Origin: Sedimenticola_A sp040506895
GTDB taxonomy: Bacteria > Pseudomonadota > Gammaproteobacteria > Chromatiales > Chromatiaceae
Assembly (NCBI GenBank): GCA_040506895.1
Contig: JBEVVY010000001.1
Location: forward strand, 3,766,539 to 3,830,538
Reading direction: 5' to 3'
Length of the DNA: 64,000 bases
The notes beneath the pieces are model-generated. The model had not been told where the DNA came from. It did no database searches and saw only the letters and a program-made list of their open reading frames with translations. This document shows positions 36,741 through 44,947 of this stretch, in pieces; positions within the stretch are counted from its first letter, which is position 1, and each line of letters begins with the position of its first letter. The translations under genes and the position numbers were made by a program.

Positions 36741-36790
36741 AGTTTCTAATATATGTTCTGCCGAGTCAATACGATTTGCCGACCATTGTC

Positions 36791-36804
36791 TTGATATAAA
36801 TCAT
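36791..36804. promoter_or_regulatory. FNR/Anr-like box between the candidate sRNA and tgt
   Basis: TTGAT-ATAA-ATCAT matches the FNR/Anr consensus TTGAT-N4-ATCAA at 9 of 10 positions. Its centre is about 57 bases upstream of the proposed sRNA 5' end and 30 bases upstream of the tgt start. It could activate the small RNA, repress tgt, or both. This is inferred from sequence only. Confidence 0.4.
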
Positions 36805-36827
36805 AGTATTCAGCCTTGAAATCCAGA

Positions 36828-37937
36828 ATGAAATTCCAGTTGTTCAGTAACGAAGGATCTGCCCGCAGGGGCCGTCTCACCTTCGAGCGGGGAACCATCG
36901 AAACCCCCGCCTTCATGCCCGTGGGAACCTACGGGACCGTCAAGGCGATGACCCCCGAGGAGCTCGAGGGCCTGGGGGCCGAGATCATCCTGGGCAACAC
37001 GTTCCACCTGATGCTGCGCCCCGGTACCGACATCATCAACAGGCATGGTGATCTGCACGACTTCATGAGCTGGCAGCGTCCCATCCTGACCGATTCCGGC
37101 GGCTTCCAGGTCTTCAGCCTGGGCGATATGCGCAAGATCACCGAGGAGGGGGTCCATTTCCGCTCCCCTGTGAATGGCAGCCGCATCTTCATGGGCCCGG
37201 AGGAGTCGATGGAGGTTCAGCGGGCACTGGGTTCCGATATCGTCATGATCTTCGATGAGTGCACGCCGTACCCCGCCACCGAAAAGGAGGCGAGGGACTC
37301 CATGGAGCTCTCCCTGCGCTGGGCCGAGCGCAGCAAGCGGGCGCACGGTGATAATCCCTCGGCGCTGTTCGCAATCGTTCAGGGCGGTGTCTACGAATCC
37401 CTGCGCGAGCGCTCCCTCGACGGGCTGATGGAGATCGGCTTCGACGGTTATGCGGTGGGCGGGTTGTCGGTGGGTGAGCCCCCAGAAGACCGTTGGCGGG
37501 TGCTCGATTTTCTCTCCAGCCGGTTGCCTGCGGACAAGCCCCACTACCTGATGGGGGTGGGCACGCCGGAGGATATCGTCGAGGCGGTGGGCCGGGGCAT
37601 CGACATGTTCGACTGCGTGATGCCGACCAGGAATGCCCGCAACGGCCACCTGTTCACCCACCAGGGGGTGGTGCGCATACGCAATGCGGTGCATGCGGAC
37701 GATACCGGCCCCCTGGATCCCCACTGCGACTGCTATACCTGCAGGAACTACAGCCGCAGCTACCTGCGCCACCTGTTCCGCTGCAACGAGATTCTCGGGG
37801 CAAGGCTGAATACCATCCATAATCTCTATTACTATCAGACGCTTATGAGAAATATCAGGGAGGCGATCGAGGCGGGCCGCTTTGCCTCGTTCGTGGAGGA
37901 GTTCTATGCCATGCGTGGTCAGGACAGGCCTGCCTGA
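36828..37937 (+). CDS. tgt: tRNA-guanine transglycosylase Tgt
   Basis: A 369-residue enzyme that exchanges guanine-34 for preQ1 in tRNAs with GUN anticodons. Signatures are GTIETPAFMPVGTYGTVK, the catalytic region DSGGFQVFSL, the second active-site region DMFDCVMPTRNARNG, and the zinc site CDCYTCRNYSRSYLRHL. The ATG at 36828 matches the usual MKF start; a TTG at 36816 is also in frame. It works directly upstream of QueA in queuosine formation. Confidence 0.97.
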   Translation: MKFQLFSNEGSARRGRLTFERGTIETPAFMPVGTYGTVKAMTPEELEGLGAEIILGNTFHLMLRPGTDIINRHGDLHDFMSWQRPILTDSGGFQVFSLGDMRKITEEGVHFRSPVNGSRIFMGPEESMEVQRALGSDIVMIFDECTPYPATEKEARDSMELSLRWAERSKRAHGDNPSALFAIVQGGVYESLRERSLDGLMEIGFDGYAVGGLSVGEPPEDRWRVLDFLSSRLPADKPHYLMGVGTPEDIVEAVGRGIDMFDCVMPTRNARNGHLFTHQGVVRIRNAVHADDTGPLDPHCDCYTCRNYSRSYLRHLFRCNEILGARLNTIHNLYYYQTLMRNIREAIEAGRFASFVEEFYAMRGQDRPA

Positions 37938-38110
37938 CCCAGGGCAGGGTCCTGCAGGTTTTATTGTCTTGATTTCGCCCGGGACAGGCCCATTTAAATA
38001 GGCAGGCCAAACCGGTGCCAACTGTGGCATAATTCTGCGCTTGATAATAAGCGGGTGCCGTGCGGATGCCCGTGTTAGCTAACGATGACTAATTACCAGG
38101 TGATAAACCA

Positions 38111-38443
38111 ATGAGTTTCTTTATTTCTGATGCCATGGCCCAGGCCACCGGCGGTGCGCCCCAGGGCGGTGGTATGGAAGCCTTCATTCTTCCTGTCGGT
38201 CTGATCATCATGCTCTACTTCCTGATGATCCGCCCCCAGATGAAACGCCAGAAAGAGCACGGCAAGATGGTCGAGGCACTCAGCAAGGGTGACGAGGTCC
38301 AGACCGATGGTGGCATCATGGGCAAGATCACCGATCTCAGCGAAGACACCGTCAAGCTCGAGATCGCAGAAGGCGTCGAGGTCAAGATTCGTCGCCAGTC
38401 TGTGAATGCGGTAATGCCGAAAGGATCCATTAACGAGCTCTGA
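38111..38443 (+). CDS. yajC: Preprotein translocase subunit YajC
   Basis: A 110-residue inner-membrane protein with one membrane helix (AFILPVGLIIMLYFLMIRPQMKRQKEH) and a C-terminal cytoplasmic domain (GDEVQTDGGIMGKITDL). It is a SecDF-YajC accessory subunit of the Sec translocon. It lies between tgt and secD, the order conserved in many gammaproteobacteria. A GGTGATAAACC region just before the ATG gives a weak ribosome site. Confidence 0.95.
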   Translation: MSFFISDAMAQATGGAPQGGGMEAFILPVGLIIMLYFLMIRPQMKRQKEHGKMVEALSKGDEVQTDGGIMGKITDLSEDTVKLEIAEGVEVKIRRQSVNAVMPKGSINEL

Positions 38444-38542
38444 TCGCACGGGCGGGTTCCGGCATACCCCGGCGGAACCTGCCGTTATCACCCCGGGTGA
38501 AAGCGCCGATCCTGTTGTTTCCATACCCATAAAATAACAACC

Positions 38543-40396
38543 ATGAACCGATACCCCCTTTGGAAGAATCTACTCGTCCTGGTGGTCGTGCTGATCGGAC
38601 TGATCTACGCACTGCCAAATGTCTTCGATCAAGATCCAGCAATGGAAATCTCTGGAACCCGTCGGGCGCAGGTTGACGTGGATACCGAATCCAGGGTGAA
38701 GACCGCCCTGGCTGAAGCCAAGCTGGAGATCAAGTCCTCTGAAATGCAGCCCAACAAGCTGCTGTTGCGTTTCGCCGATTCGGAAACCCAGCTGCGCGCC
38801 AAGGAGGTGCTGGAAGCGGAACTGGGCAGCAATTACACCCAGGCCCTGACCCTCTCGACCGACGTGCCCGGCTGGCTTCGCAGCATGGGGGCATTGCCCA
38901 TGTACCTGGGTCTCGATCTGCGGGGTGGTATCCATGTGCTGATCGACGTCGATATGGATGCCGCGCTGAAGCAGTCCATGGAACGCTATGCCGGCGATGT
39001 CCGCACCCACCTCAGAAAAGAGAAACTGCGCTACACCAAGGTGAGCCAGAACGGTGACTCGGTGACGGTGAAGTACAAGAGTGCCGAGTTGCGTGACCAA
39101 GCCTACGAGGCCCTGGGCAACGAGTTCCGCTCGCTGATCCTCACCAACCAGGATGGCCCCGACGGATTCTTCGTTACCGCCGCCATGGGTGAGCCCGAAA
39201 AGAAAGCGGTGCGCAAGTTCGCCCTGGAGCAGAACATCACCACACTGCGTAATCGTGTGAATGCCCTGGGCGTGGCCGAGCCGATCATCCAGCAGCAGGG
39301 TGAACGCCGTATCGTGGTGCAGCTCCCCGGTGCCCAGGACCCCTCCAAGCTGAAGGAGATCCTTGGTGCCACGGCCACCCTGGAGTACAGGCTGGAAGAT
39401 ACCGAAGGCAGTGTTGAAGCCGCCCTGGCCGGCAAGGTGCCGGTGGGCTCCAAGCTCTACAAGACCCGGGAAGGCCAGCCGATTCTGCTCAAGAAGCGTG
39501 TCATCGTGACCGGTAACCAGATCACGGACGCCTCATCCGGATTCGACCAGCGCTCCGGCCAGCCGGCTGTGCACGTCAGTCTCGACGGACAGGGTGCACG
39601 GCGCATGCGCAACGTCACCACCGACAATGTCGGCAAGCCGATGGCCGTGGTGTTCATCGAGACCCGTACCGAAACCCGGATGGTGGATGGCAAGCGTGTC
39701 ACCCGCAAAATCCCGGTGGAAGAGGTGATCAGCGTAGCCAACATCCTCGAGCCTTTTGGACGCCGCTTCCAGACCACCGGGCTGGACAGCACGGAAGAGG
39801 CCCACAACCTGGCACTGCTGCTGCGTGCCGGCGCACTGGCGGCTCCCATCGACATCGTCGAGGAGCGCACCATCGGGCCGAGCCTTGGCCAGGACAATAT
39901 CGACCAGGGTTTCCGCTCCGTGGTCATCGGCATGGTGCTGGTGATGATCTTCATGGTGGTCTACTACAAGGTGTTCGGACTGGTGGCCAACATGGCACTG
40001 ATGTTCAACCTGGTGATGATCGTCGCGGTGCTCTCCATGCTGCAGGCCACGCTGACACTGCCCGGCATTGCCGGTATCGTGCTCACCGTGGGTATGGCGG
40101 TGGATGCCAACGTGCTGATCTTCGAGCGTATCCGCGAGGAGATCAGGTTGGGCAGTACGCCCCAGGCAAGTATCTACGCCGGTTACGAGAAGGCGCTCTC
40201 CACCATTGTCGATGCCAACATCACCACGCTGATTGCCGCCGTGGTGCTGTTCAGTTTCGGTACCGGCCCCGTGAAGGGCTTTGCCGTGACCCTGTTCATC
40301 GGCATCCTGACCTCCATGTTCACGGCCATTCTGGGCACCCGCGCGGTGATCAACCTGGTCTACGGCATGAAGCGTGTGGATAAGCTTGCCATCTGA
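38543..40396 (+). CDS. secD: Protein translocase subunit SecD
   Basis: A 617-residue RND-type membrane protein that uses the proton gradient to help pull secreted proteins across the membrane. There is one N-terminal helix (LLVLVVVLIGLIYAL), a large periplasmic part with the LGLDLRGGIHVLIDVD motif, and five helices at the C-terminus including GIAGIVLTVGMAVDANVLIFERIREE. Length is normal for SecD. It is followed by secF after 40 bases. Confidence 0.97.
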   Translation: MNRYPLWKNLLVLVVVLIGLIYALPNVFDQDPAMEISGTRRAQVDVDTESRVKTALAEAKLEIKSSEMQPNKLLLRFADSETQLRAKEVLEAELGSNYTQALTLSTDVPGWLRSMGALPMYLGLDLRGGIHVLIDVDMDAALKQSMERYAGDVRTHLRKEKLRYTKVSQNGDSVTVKYKSAELRDQAYEALGNEFRSLILTNQDGPDGFFVTAAMGEPEKKAVRKFALEQNITTLRNRVNALGVAEPIIQQQGERRIVVQLPGAQDPSKLKEILGATATLEYRLEDTEGSVEAALAGKVPVGSKLYKTREGQPILLKKRVIVTGNQITDASSGFDQRSGQPAVHVSLDGQGARRMRNVTTDNVGKPMAVVFIETRTETRMVDGKRVTRKIPVEEVISVANILEPFGRRFQTTGLDSTEEAHNLALLLRAGALAAPIDIVEERTIGPSLGQDNIDQGFRSVVIGMVLVMIFMVVYYKVFGLVANMALMFNLVMIVAVLSMLQATLTLPGIAGIVLTVGMAVDANVLIFERIREEIRLGSTPQASIYAGYEKALSTIVDANITTLIAAVVLFSFGTGPVKGFAVTLFIGILTSMFTAILGTRAVINLVYGMKRVDKLAI

Positions 40397-40436
40397 ATGA
40401 ACAGGCCCAAAGAATAAAGACGGAATAAGCACTGAC

Positions 40437-41381
40437 ATGCAGATCTTCAAAACCAATACTAAGATCGATTTCATGGCCAAGCGCAAGCTGGCCATGACCA
40501 TCTCCATCGCGGTCATACTGGTGGCCATCGCCTCCGTGATCTTCCGCGGGCTGAGCCTGGGTATCGACTTCACCGGCGGAACCCTGATCGAAGTGGGTTA
40601 CGGCGAGGCGGTTGAGCTCTCCAAGGTGCGCGAGGCCCTGGCCGCCGGCAATTTTCCGGATGCCACGGTTCAGCACTTCGGCACCTCGAAGGATGTGCTG
40701 GTGAGGCTGGCACCCCAGGAGGAGCTCAGCAGTGCCCAGCTGAGCAACCAGGCCTTCGCCGCCCTGAGCCAGGCCTCGGATGCAGGCGAAATCGACCTGC
40801 GACGGGTGGAGTTCGTCGGCCCCCAGGTGGGTGACGAGCTGACCGAGGATGGCGGTCTCGCCATGCTCTACGCCCTGATCGGTATCCTGATCTACGTCGC
40901 GCTGCGGTTCGAATACCGTTTCGCCCTGGGATCCATCATCGCCCTGGTGCACGATGTGCTGGTCACCATCGGTATCTTCTCGGTGTTCCAGATCGAGTTC
41001 GACCTTACGGTGCTTGCAGCGGTGCTGGCGGTGATCGGTTACTCTCTGAACGATACCATCGTGGTCTACGATCGTATCCGCGAGAACTTCCGCAAGATGC
41101 GCAAGGGCACATCGACCGAGATTATCAACGCCTCGCTCAACCAGACCCTGAGCCGTACCCTGGTCACCTCTCTCACCACACTGCTGGTACTGACCGCGCT
41201 GTTCATCTTCGGCGGTGAGATCATTCATGGATTTGCGCTGGCGCTGATTATCGGCGTAATTGTCGGTACCTACTCCTCCATCTACGTCGCCAGTACCGCG
41301 GTGCTGATGCTCGGTATCAGCAAGGCTGACCTGATGCCGGTGAAGAAAGAGGGCGCGGAGCTCGAGGACGGACAACCCTGA
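40437..41381 (+). CDS. secF: Protein translocase subunit SecF
   Basis: A 314-residue partner of SecD. The first helix is followed by the GIDFTGGTLIEVGY motif, and the C-terminal RND helices carry AVIGYSLNDTIVVYDRIREN. Normal length. It ends the tgt-yajC-secDF unit: a strong terminator follows 24 bases after the stop. Confidence 0.97.
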   Translation: MQIFKTNTKIDFMAKRKLAMTISIAVILVAIASVIFRGLSLGIDFTGGTLIEVGYGEAVELSKVREALAAGNFPDATVQHFGTSKDVLVRLAPQEELSSAQLSNQAFAALSQASDAGEIDLRRVEFVGPQVGDELTEDGGLAMLYALIGILIYVALRFEYRFALGSIIALVHDVLVTIGIFSVFQIEFDLTVLAAVLAVIGYSLNDTIVVYDRIRENFRKMRKGTSTEIINASLNQTLSRTLVTSLTTLLVLTALFIFGGEIIHGFALALIIGVIVGTYSSIYVASTAVLMLGISKADLMPVKKEGAELEDGQP

Positions 41382-41404
41382 GTGCTACCGGGGACCCAGT
41401 AATG

Positions 41405-41433
41405 AAAAAGCCGGCTTGAAGCCGGCTTTTTTG
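41405..41433 (+). terminator. Rho-independent terminator after secF
   Basis: AAAAAGCCGGCTT and AAGCCGGCTTTTTT form a GC-rich stem with almost no loop and U-runs on both strands. It can therefore also terminate the convergent small gene at 41445-41687. Confidence 0.9.
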
Positions 41434-41444
41434 TCTCTTGTCGT

Positions 41445-41687
41445 TCAACCGCTGGCGCGTTTGAGGCGGGGGAAATCGATCACCTCGGCATCTGTCCGCT
41501 TATCGGGCAGTGGCGGTTTCCTGTTGGACTGGTTCTGCATACGGTTGGCGATGATCTCGAAGTCGCAGACCCGGTCGGAGAATGCCGATTCCAGGGAAAC
41601 CTCGACGAGACCATCCATGACGTCGCGCATGATCATCTCCAGCGCTCGGTCACTGAAACGGGTCTTGTGGTCTCTTTCGTCGCTCAT
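41445..41687 (-). CDS. Small hypothetical protein (80 aa)
   Basis: An 80-residue soluble protein beginning MSDERDHKTRFSDRALEMI and ending DAEVIDFPRLKRASG. There is one cysteine and no membrane segment. I do not recognise the family. A plausible stop lies just before the shared terminator. It is on the same strand as suhB, about 100 bases downstream of the suhB stop, and may be co-transcribed with it. Confidence 0.6.
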   Translation of the reverse strand: MSDERDHKTRFSDRALEMIMRDVMDGLVEVSLESAFSDRVCDFEIIANRMQNQSNRKPPLPDKRTDAEVIDFPRLKRASG

Positions 41688-41793
41688 CGGTTTTCCCCTG
41701 GGGGCGCAGTTGCAGAATCGAGGATTTCTGCGCCTTCACACCGATTAGCGGTCGCGGAGGGAAAATCTTGAGGATTATTGACCCGGAAAGAGG

Positions 41794-42591
41794 TCAGGCG
41801 CTGAGTGCGTCGCTGAGGTGAGGCTTGATCGTCCTGACCATCTCGCCATGGAGCTTCAGGCCACCGGCGATCACGTTGCCGGTCTCCAGGAAACGGCCGC
41901 CGCCGCTGATATCGGAGACCGTGCCGCCAGCCTCTTTGACAAGCAGGGCGCCCGCAGCGAAATCCCACTCGGATAGGCCCAACTCCCAGAAGCCGTCGAA
42001 GCGGCCTGCCGCAACGTAGGCGAAATCGAGGGCTGCCGAACCGGGCCTGCGAATGCCCGCGGTGTCCCTGACCAGGTCCTTGAACATGCCCAGGTAGGCA
42101 TCGAGATGGGTCTGGTCACGGAAGGGGAAGCCGGTACCCAGCAGGGCGCCCTTCAGGCCCTTGCGATCGGAGACCCGGATTCTGCGGTCGTTGAGCAGGG
42201 CGCCGGAGCCCTTGCTTGCGGTAAACATCTCATCCTTGATCGGATCGTAAACCACTGCCTGGTCGAGCACGCCTTTGTACTTGAGTGCGATGGAAACCGC
42301 GAACTGGGGAATGCCGTGGAGGTAGTTGGTGGTACCGTCGAGAGGGTCGATGACCCACTGGAAGTCGTTACCCTCGTGGCTGCCGCTCTCCTCGGCAAGA
42401 ATGGCGTGGTCCGGGTAGGCCTTGCGCAGGGTCTCGATAATGGCCTGCTCCGCGGCCTTGTCCACCTCGGTGACAAAGTCGTTCACGCCCTTGGACGTGA
42501 CGGTCAGGGAGTCGACATGGTCGAAATAGCGGGTCAGCACACTACCTGCGTTACGCGCGGCACGTACGGCAATATTGATCATCGGATGCAT
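41794..42591 (-). CDS. suhB: Inositol monophosphatase family protein SuhB
   Basis: A 265-residue metal-dependent phosphatase that is also a transcription antitermination cofactor in enterobacteria. Signatures are EESG (metal site), WVIDPLDGTTNYLHG and SEWDFAAGALLVKEAGG. The frame is open further upstream to 43236, but the ATG at 42591 (MHPMINIAVRAARNAG) gives the standard N-terminus. It diverges from trmJ; the two genes share an 87-base promoter region. Confidence 0.95.
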   Translation of the reverse strand: MHPMINIAVRAARNAGSVLTRYFDHVDSLTVTSKGVNDFVTEVDKAAEQAIIETLRKAYPDHAILAEESGSHEGNDFQWVIDPLDGTTNYLHGIPQFAVSIALKYKGVLDQAVVYDPIKDEMFTASKGSGALLNDRRIRVSDRKGLKGALLGTGFPFRDQTHLDAYLGMFKDLVRDTAGIRRPGSAALDFAYVAAGRFDGFWELGLSEWDFAAGALLVKEAGGTVSDISGGGRFLETGNVIAGGLKLHGEMVRTIKPHLSDALSA

Positions 42592-42678
42592 GGGCGGCAA
42601 AGATACATGAACCTGCCTGATGGATAAAGGGAAATTTGCCAATGGCATGGTTCCTGCTGATGCGGTAACCTTCGCGCC

Positions 42679-43410
42679 ATGCTCAGCAATGTCAGAATCG
42701 TCCTGATCGAAACCTCGCACCCCGGAAATATCGGGGCGGTGGCACGTGCCATGAAAAACATGTGCCTGGAACACCTCTGTCTCGTGCGGCCCAGGCATTA
42801 CCCCTCGGCCGAGGCGACAGCCCGGGCGTCGGGTGCGGATGACCTGCTGGCCAAGGCGAAGGTCTACGACGATCTCGACGAAGCGCTCAAGGGATGCCGG
42901 CTGGTGGTCGGTGCCAGTGCCCGGTTGCGCTCGGTGGAGTGGCCCCAGATGCAGCCCCGCGAGTGCGCGGAGCAGGCCTTCCAGGAGGCGGCCGAGGGTG
43001 ACGTGGCACTGATCTTCGGAAGGGAGAGCTCCGGCCTGAGAAACAGTGAGCTGGACCGCTGCCAGTTCCTGGTGCATATCCCGGCCAACGAGGAGTATGC
43101 CTCGCTCAACCTGGCCCAGGCGGTGCAGGTACTGACCTACGAGCTGCATGTCGCCTCGCTGCAGGCCGCACCCGCCGGGGAAGAGATCCAGCAGGACGTT
43201 GCCAGCGCCGATGCGATGGAGAGCTTTTTCAGGCATCTCGAACAGGCACTGTCAGATATCGGCTTCTCCGACCCCCGTCAGTCCAACAAGCTGCAGCGGC
43301 GTCTGCGCAGGCTCTTTTTCCGGGCCCGGCCGGATACGGAAGAGCTGAATATCCTGCGCGGCATACTCAGCGCCGCCCAGGGGCGCAAATCGATGCGCCG
43401 TTCAGACTGA
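42679..43410 (+). CDS. trmJ: tRNA (cytidine/uridine-32-2'-O)-methyltransferase TrmJ
   Basis: A 243-residue SPOUT methyltransferase. Conserved segments are IVLIETSHPGNIGAVARAMKNM at the start, ALIFGRESSGLRNSEL (knot motif) and YASLNLAQAVQVLTYEL (SAM-binding knot). TrmJ methylates the ribose of position 32 in several tRNAs. The trmJ-cysE-iscR order is common in gammaproteobacteria and supports the assignment. Confidence 0.95.
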   Translation: MLSNVRIVLIETSHPGNIGAVARAMKNMCLEHLCLVRPRHYPSAEATARASGADDLLAKAKVYDDLDEALKGCRLVVGASARLRSVEWPQMQPRECAEQAFQEAAEGDVALIFGRESSGLRNSELDRCQFLVHIPANEEYASLNLAQAVQVLTYELHVASLQAAPAGEEIQQDVASADAMESFFRHLEQALSDIGFSDPRQSNKLQRRLRRLFFRARPDTEELNILRGILSAAQGRKSMRRSD

Positions 43411-43515
43411 TTTCCCTCTGCAGATTCAATTTCCGGTGTCGCACTATCAAATAATCCAGTAGAATAGTCGGTCTTTCTGTCGGCAAGCTGTATCAAGGGT
43501 TGATTGGGTGGTTTC

Positions 43516-44328
43516 ATGTTCTCCCGTTTGAGAGAAGACATCAGCTGTGTGTTTGACCGGGATCCCGCGGCACGCAACGCTTTCGAGGTGTTGACAGCCT
43601 ATCCGGGGCTGCACGCGGTGCTGGTGCATCGACTGTCCCACAGGCTGTGGAATTTCGGCCTGAGATGGTTGGCCCGGATGCTCTCCCATATCATGCGCTG
43701 GCTGACCGGGATTGAAATTCATCCGGGTGCACAGATCGGCAGGCGTTTTTTCATCGATCACGGAATGGGCGTTGTGATCGGCGAAACCGCGGTCATCGGC
43801 GATGACTGTACCCTTTATCACGGTGTCACTCTCGGTGGTACCAGTTGGAAGAAGGGCAAGCGTCACCCAACCCTGGGCAGGGACGTGGTGGTGGGTGCCG
43901 GAGCCAAGGTACTTGGACCCATAGAAATAGGTGATGGTGCCAGGATCGGCTCCAATGCCGTGGTGGTGAAGGCCGTGCCTGCAGAAACCACCGTGGTTGG
44001 TGTTCCGGGGCGTCTGATTACCGTGGGGGGCACCCAGGATCATGAACACCGTACCAAGATTGCTGACAAGATGGGCTTCGATGCCTACGGTGCCACCGGT
44101 GACGCACCGGACCCCGTGGCGCACGCCATCAACTGCATGCTGGACCATATCCATGTCATGGATCAGAGGATGCAGAGCATGTGCCAGATCCTGAAGAAGG
44201 TCAGCGAGGAGCAACCGGATCTGGATATTCCGGAAATGGAATCCTGCGAGATTGCCTCAACTGCCGAAGAACTTCTTAAAATTCAGTCTGATACGGCTGA
44301 ATCTGAAGGGCGTGAGGAAAAGGTCTGA
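43516..44328 (+). CDS. cysE: Serine O-acetyltransferase CysE
   Basis: A 270-residue left-handed beta-helix acetyltransferase that makes O-acetylserine for cysteine synthesis. The N-terminal helical part starts MFSRLREDISCVFDRDPAARN. The hexapeptide repeat region has the catalytic-type FIDHGMGVVIGETAVIG and the YHGVTLGGTSW loop. It belongs to the short-form CysE that typically sits beside isc genes and supplies cysteine for IscS. The C-terminal 80 residues (from about DHEHRTKIAD) are longer than in the minimal form. Confidence 0.94.
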   Translation: MFSRLREDISCVFDRDPAARNAFEVLTAYPGLHAVLVHRLSHRLWNFGLRWLARMLSHIMRWLTGIEIHPGAQIGRRFFIDHGMGVVIGETAVIGDDCTLYHGVTLGGTSWKKGKRHPTLGRDVVVGAGAKVLGPIEIGDGARIGSNAVVVKAVPAETTVVGVPGRLITVGGTQDHEHRTKIADKMGFDAYGATGDAPDPVAHAINCMLDHIHVMDQRMQSMCQILKKVSEEQPDLDIPEMESCEIASTAEELLKIQSDTAESEGREEKV

Positions 44329-44339
44329 GGGGCTCTTCA

Positions 44340-44371
44340 ATACTTGACTATTTTGGTTGGTATTGTATATT
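44340..44371 (+). promoter_or_regulatory. IscR-type promoter of the isc operon
   Basis: A -35 TTGACT (44344-44349) and -10 TATATT (44366-44371) are 16 bases apart. The -35 lies within an imperfect dyad (half-sites ATACTTGACT and, on the other strand, ATACCAACCA at 44340-44363) that fits a type 1 IscR site. Holo-IscR would therefore repress its own operon when Fe-S supply is sufficient, as in E. coli. No experimental data are implied. Confidence 0.7.
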
Positions 44372-44420
44372 AGCTACATCAAATATTTTGGGTCTGGAAC
44401 AGACCCCAGGAGCACCTGTT

Positions 44421-44906
44421 GTGAGGTTGACCACTAAAGGCCGATATGCGGTTACAGCGATGCTGGATCTGGCCTTTCATTTCGGAGAGGGACCGATAAC
44501 GCTGGCAGAGATTGCCCAGCGCCAGGATATCTCGCTCTCCTACCTGGAACAGCTCTTCTCCAGGTTGCGCAAACGTGAGCTCGTCAGCAGCGTGCGGGGA
44601 CCTGGGGGTGGCTACATTCTCGGCCGCGATGCAGACCAGATTTTCATCGCCGAGGTGATCTCCGCGGTGGACGAGAAGGTCGACACCACGCGCTGTGGTG
44701 GCGACAACAACTGCCAGAAGAATGAGCGCTGTCTGACCCACGATCTGTGGCACGACCTGAGCGACCGGATATATGACTACCTGAGTGATATCAGCCTGCA
44801 CGATCTTATGGCAAGGCGCGGCGTTCAGATGGTTGCCCAGCGCCAGGATAATCTGCAGCGTACAGACACCCAACAACATTCAATAGGTGCGGGCCAAGGG
44901 GCCTGA
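44421..44906 (+). CDS. iscR: Fe-S cluster-responsive regulator IscR
   Basis: A 161-residue Rrf2-family repressor. It has a winged helix (LTTKGRYAVTAMLDLA, then ISLSYLEQLFSRLRK), a wing GPGGGY, and the 2Fe-2S ligands Cys92, Cys98, Cys104 and His107 in the expected spacing. The start is a GTG at 44421 with AGGAG eight bases upstream. An in-frame upstream codon at 44388 would overlap the leader. First gene of iscRSUA-hscBA-fdx-iscX. Confidence 0.96.
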   Translation: MRLTTKGRYAVTAMLDLAFHFGEGPITLAEIAQRQDISLSYLEQLFSRLRKRELVSSVRGPGGGYILGRDADQIFIAEVISAVDEKVDTTRCGGDNNCQKNERCLTHDLWHDLSDRIYDYLSDISLHDLMARRGVQMVAQRQDNLQRTDTQQHSIGAGQGA

Positions 44907-44947
44907 CCTGGATAGTTAGCGATAGACGCTTTCGGAGTGACTAACAG

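Noticed and set aside
36693..36819. A 36-codon plus-strand ORF after AAAGGAGG (start GTG 36709)
   Set aside because: The Shine-Dalgarno-like string can also be read as the complement of the CCUCC linker of the candidate sRNA, and the peptide has no family features. Not excluded, but less supported.
36810..38030. 406-codon antisense frame across tgt
   Set aside because: Shadow of a GC-rich conserved gene; no start context, domain or independent support. The same applies to long antisense frames across secD, secF and cysE.
41794..43236. A 480-residue version of SuhB
   Set aside because: The extra N-terminal 215 residues are antisense to trmJ. The standard SuhB N-terminus begins at 42591.
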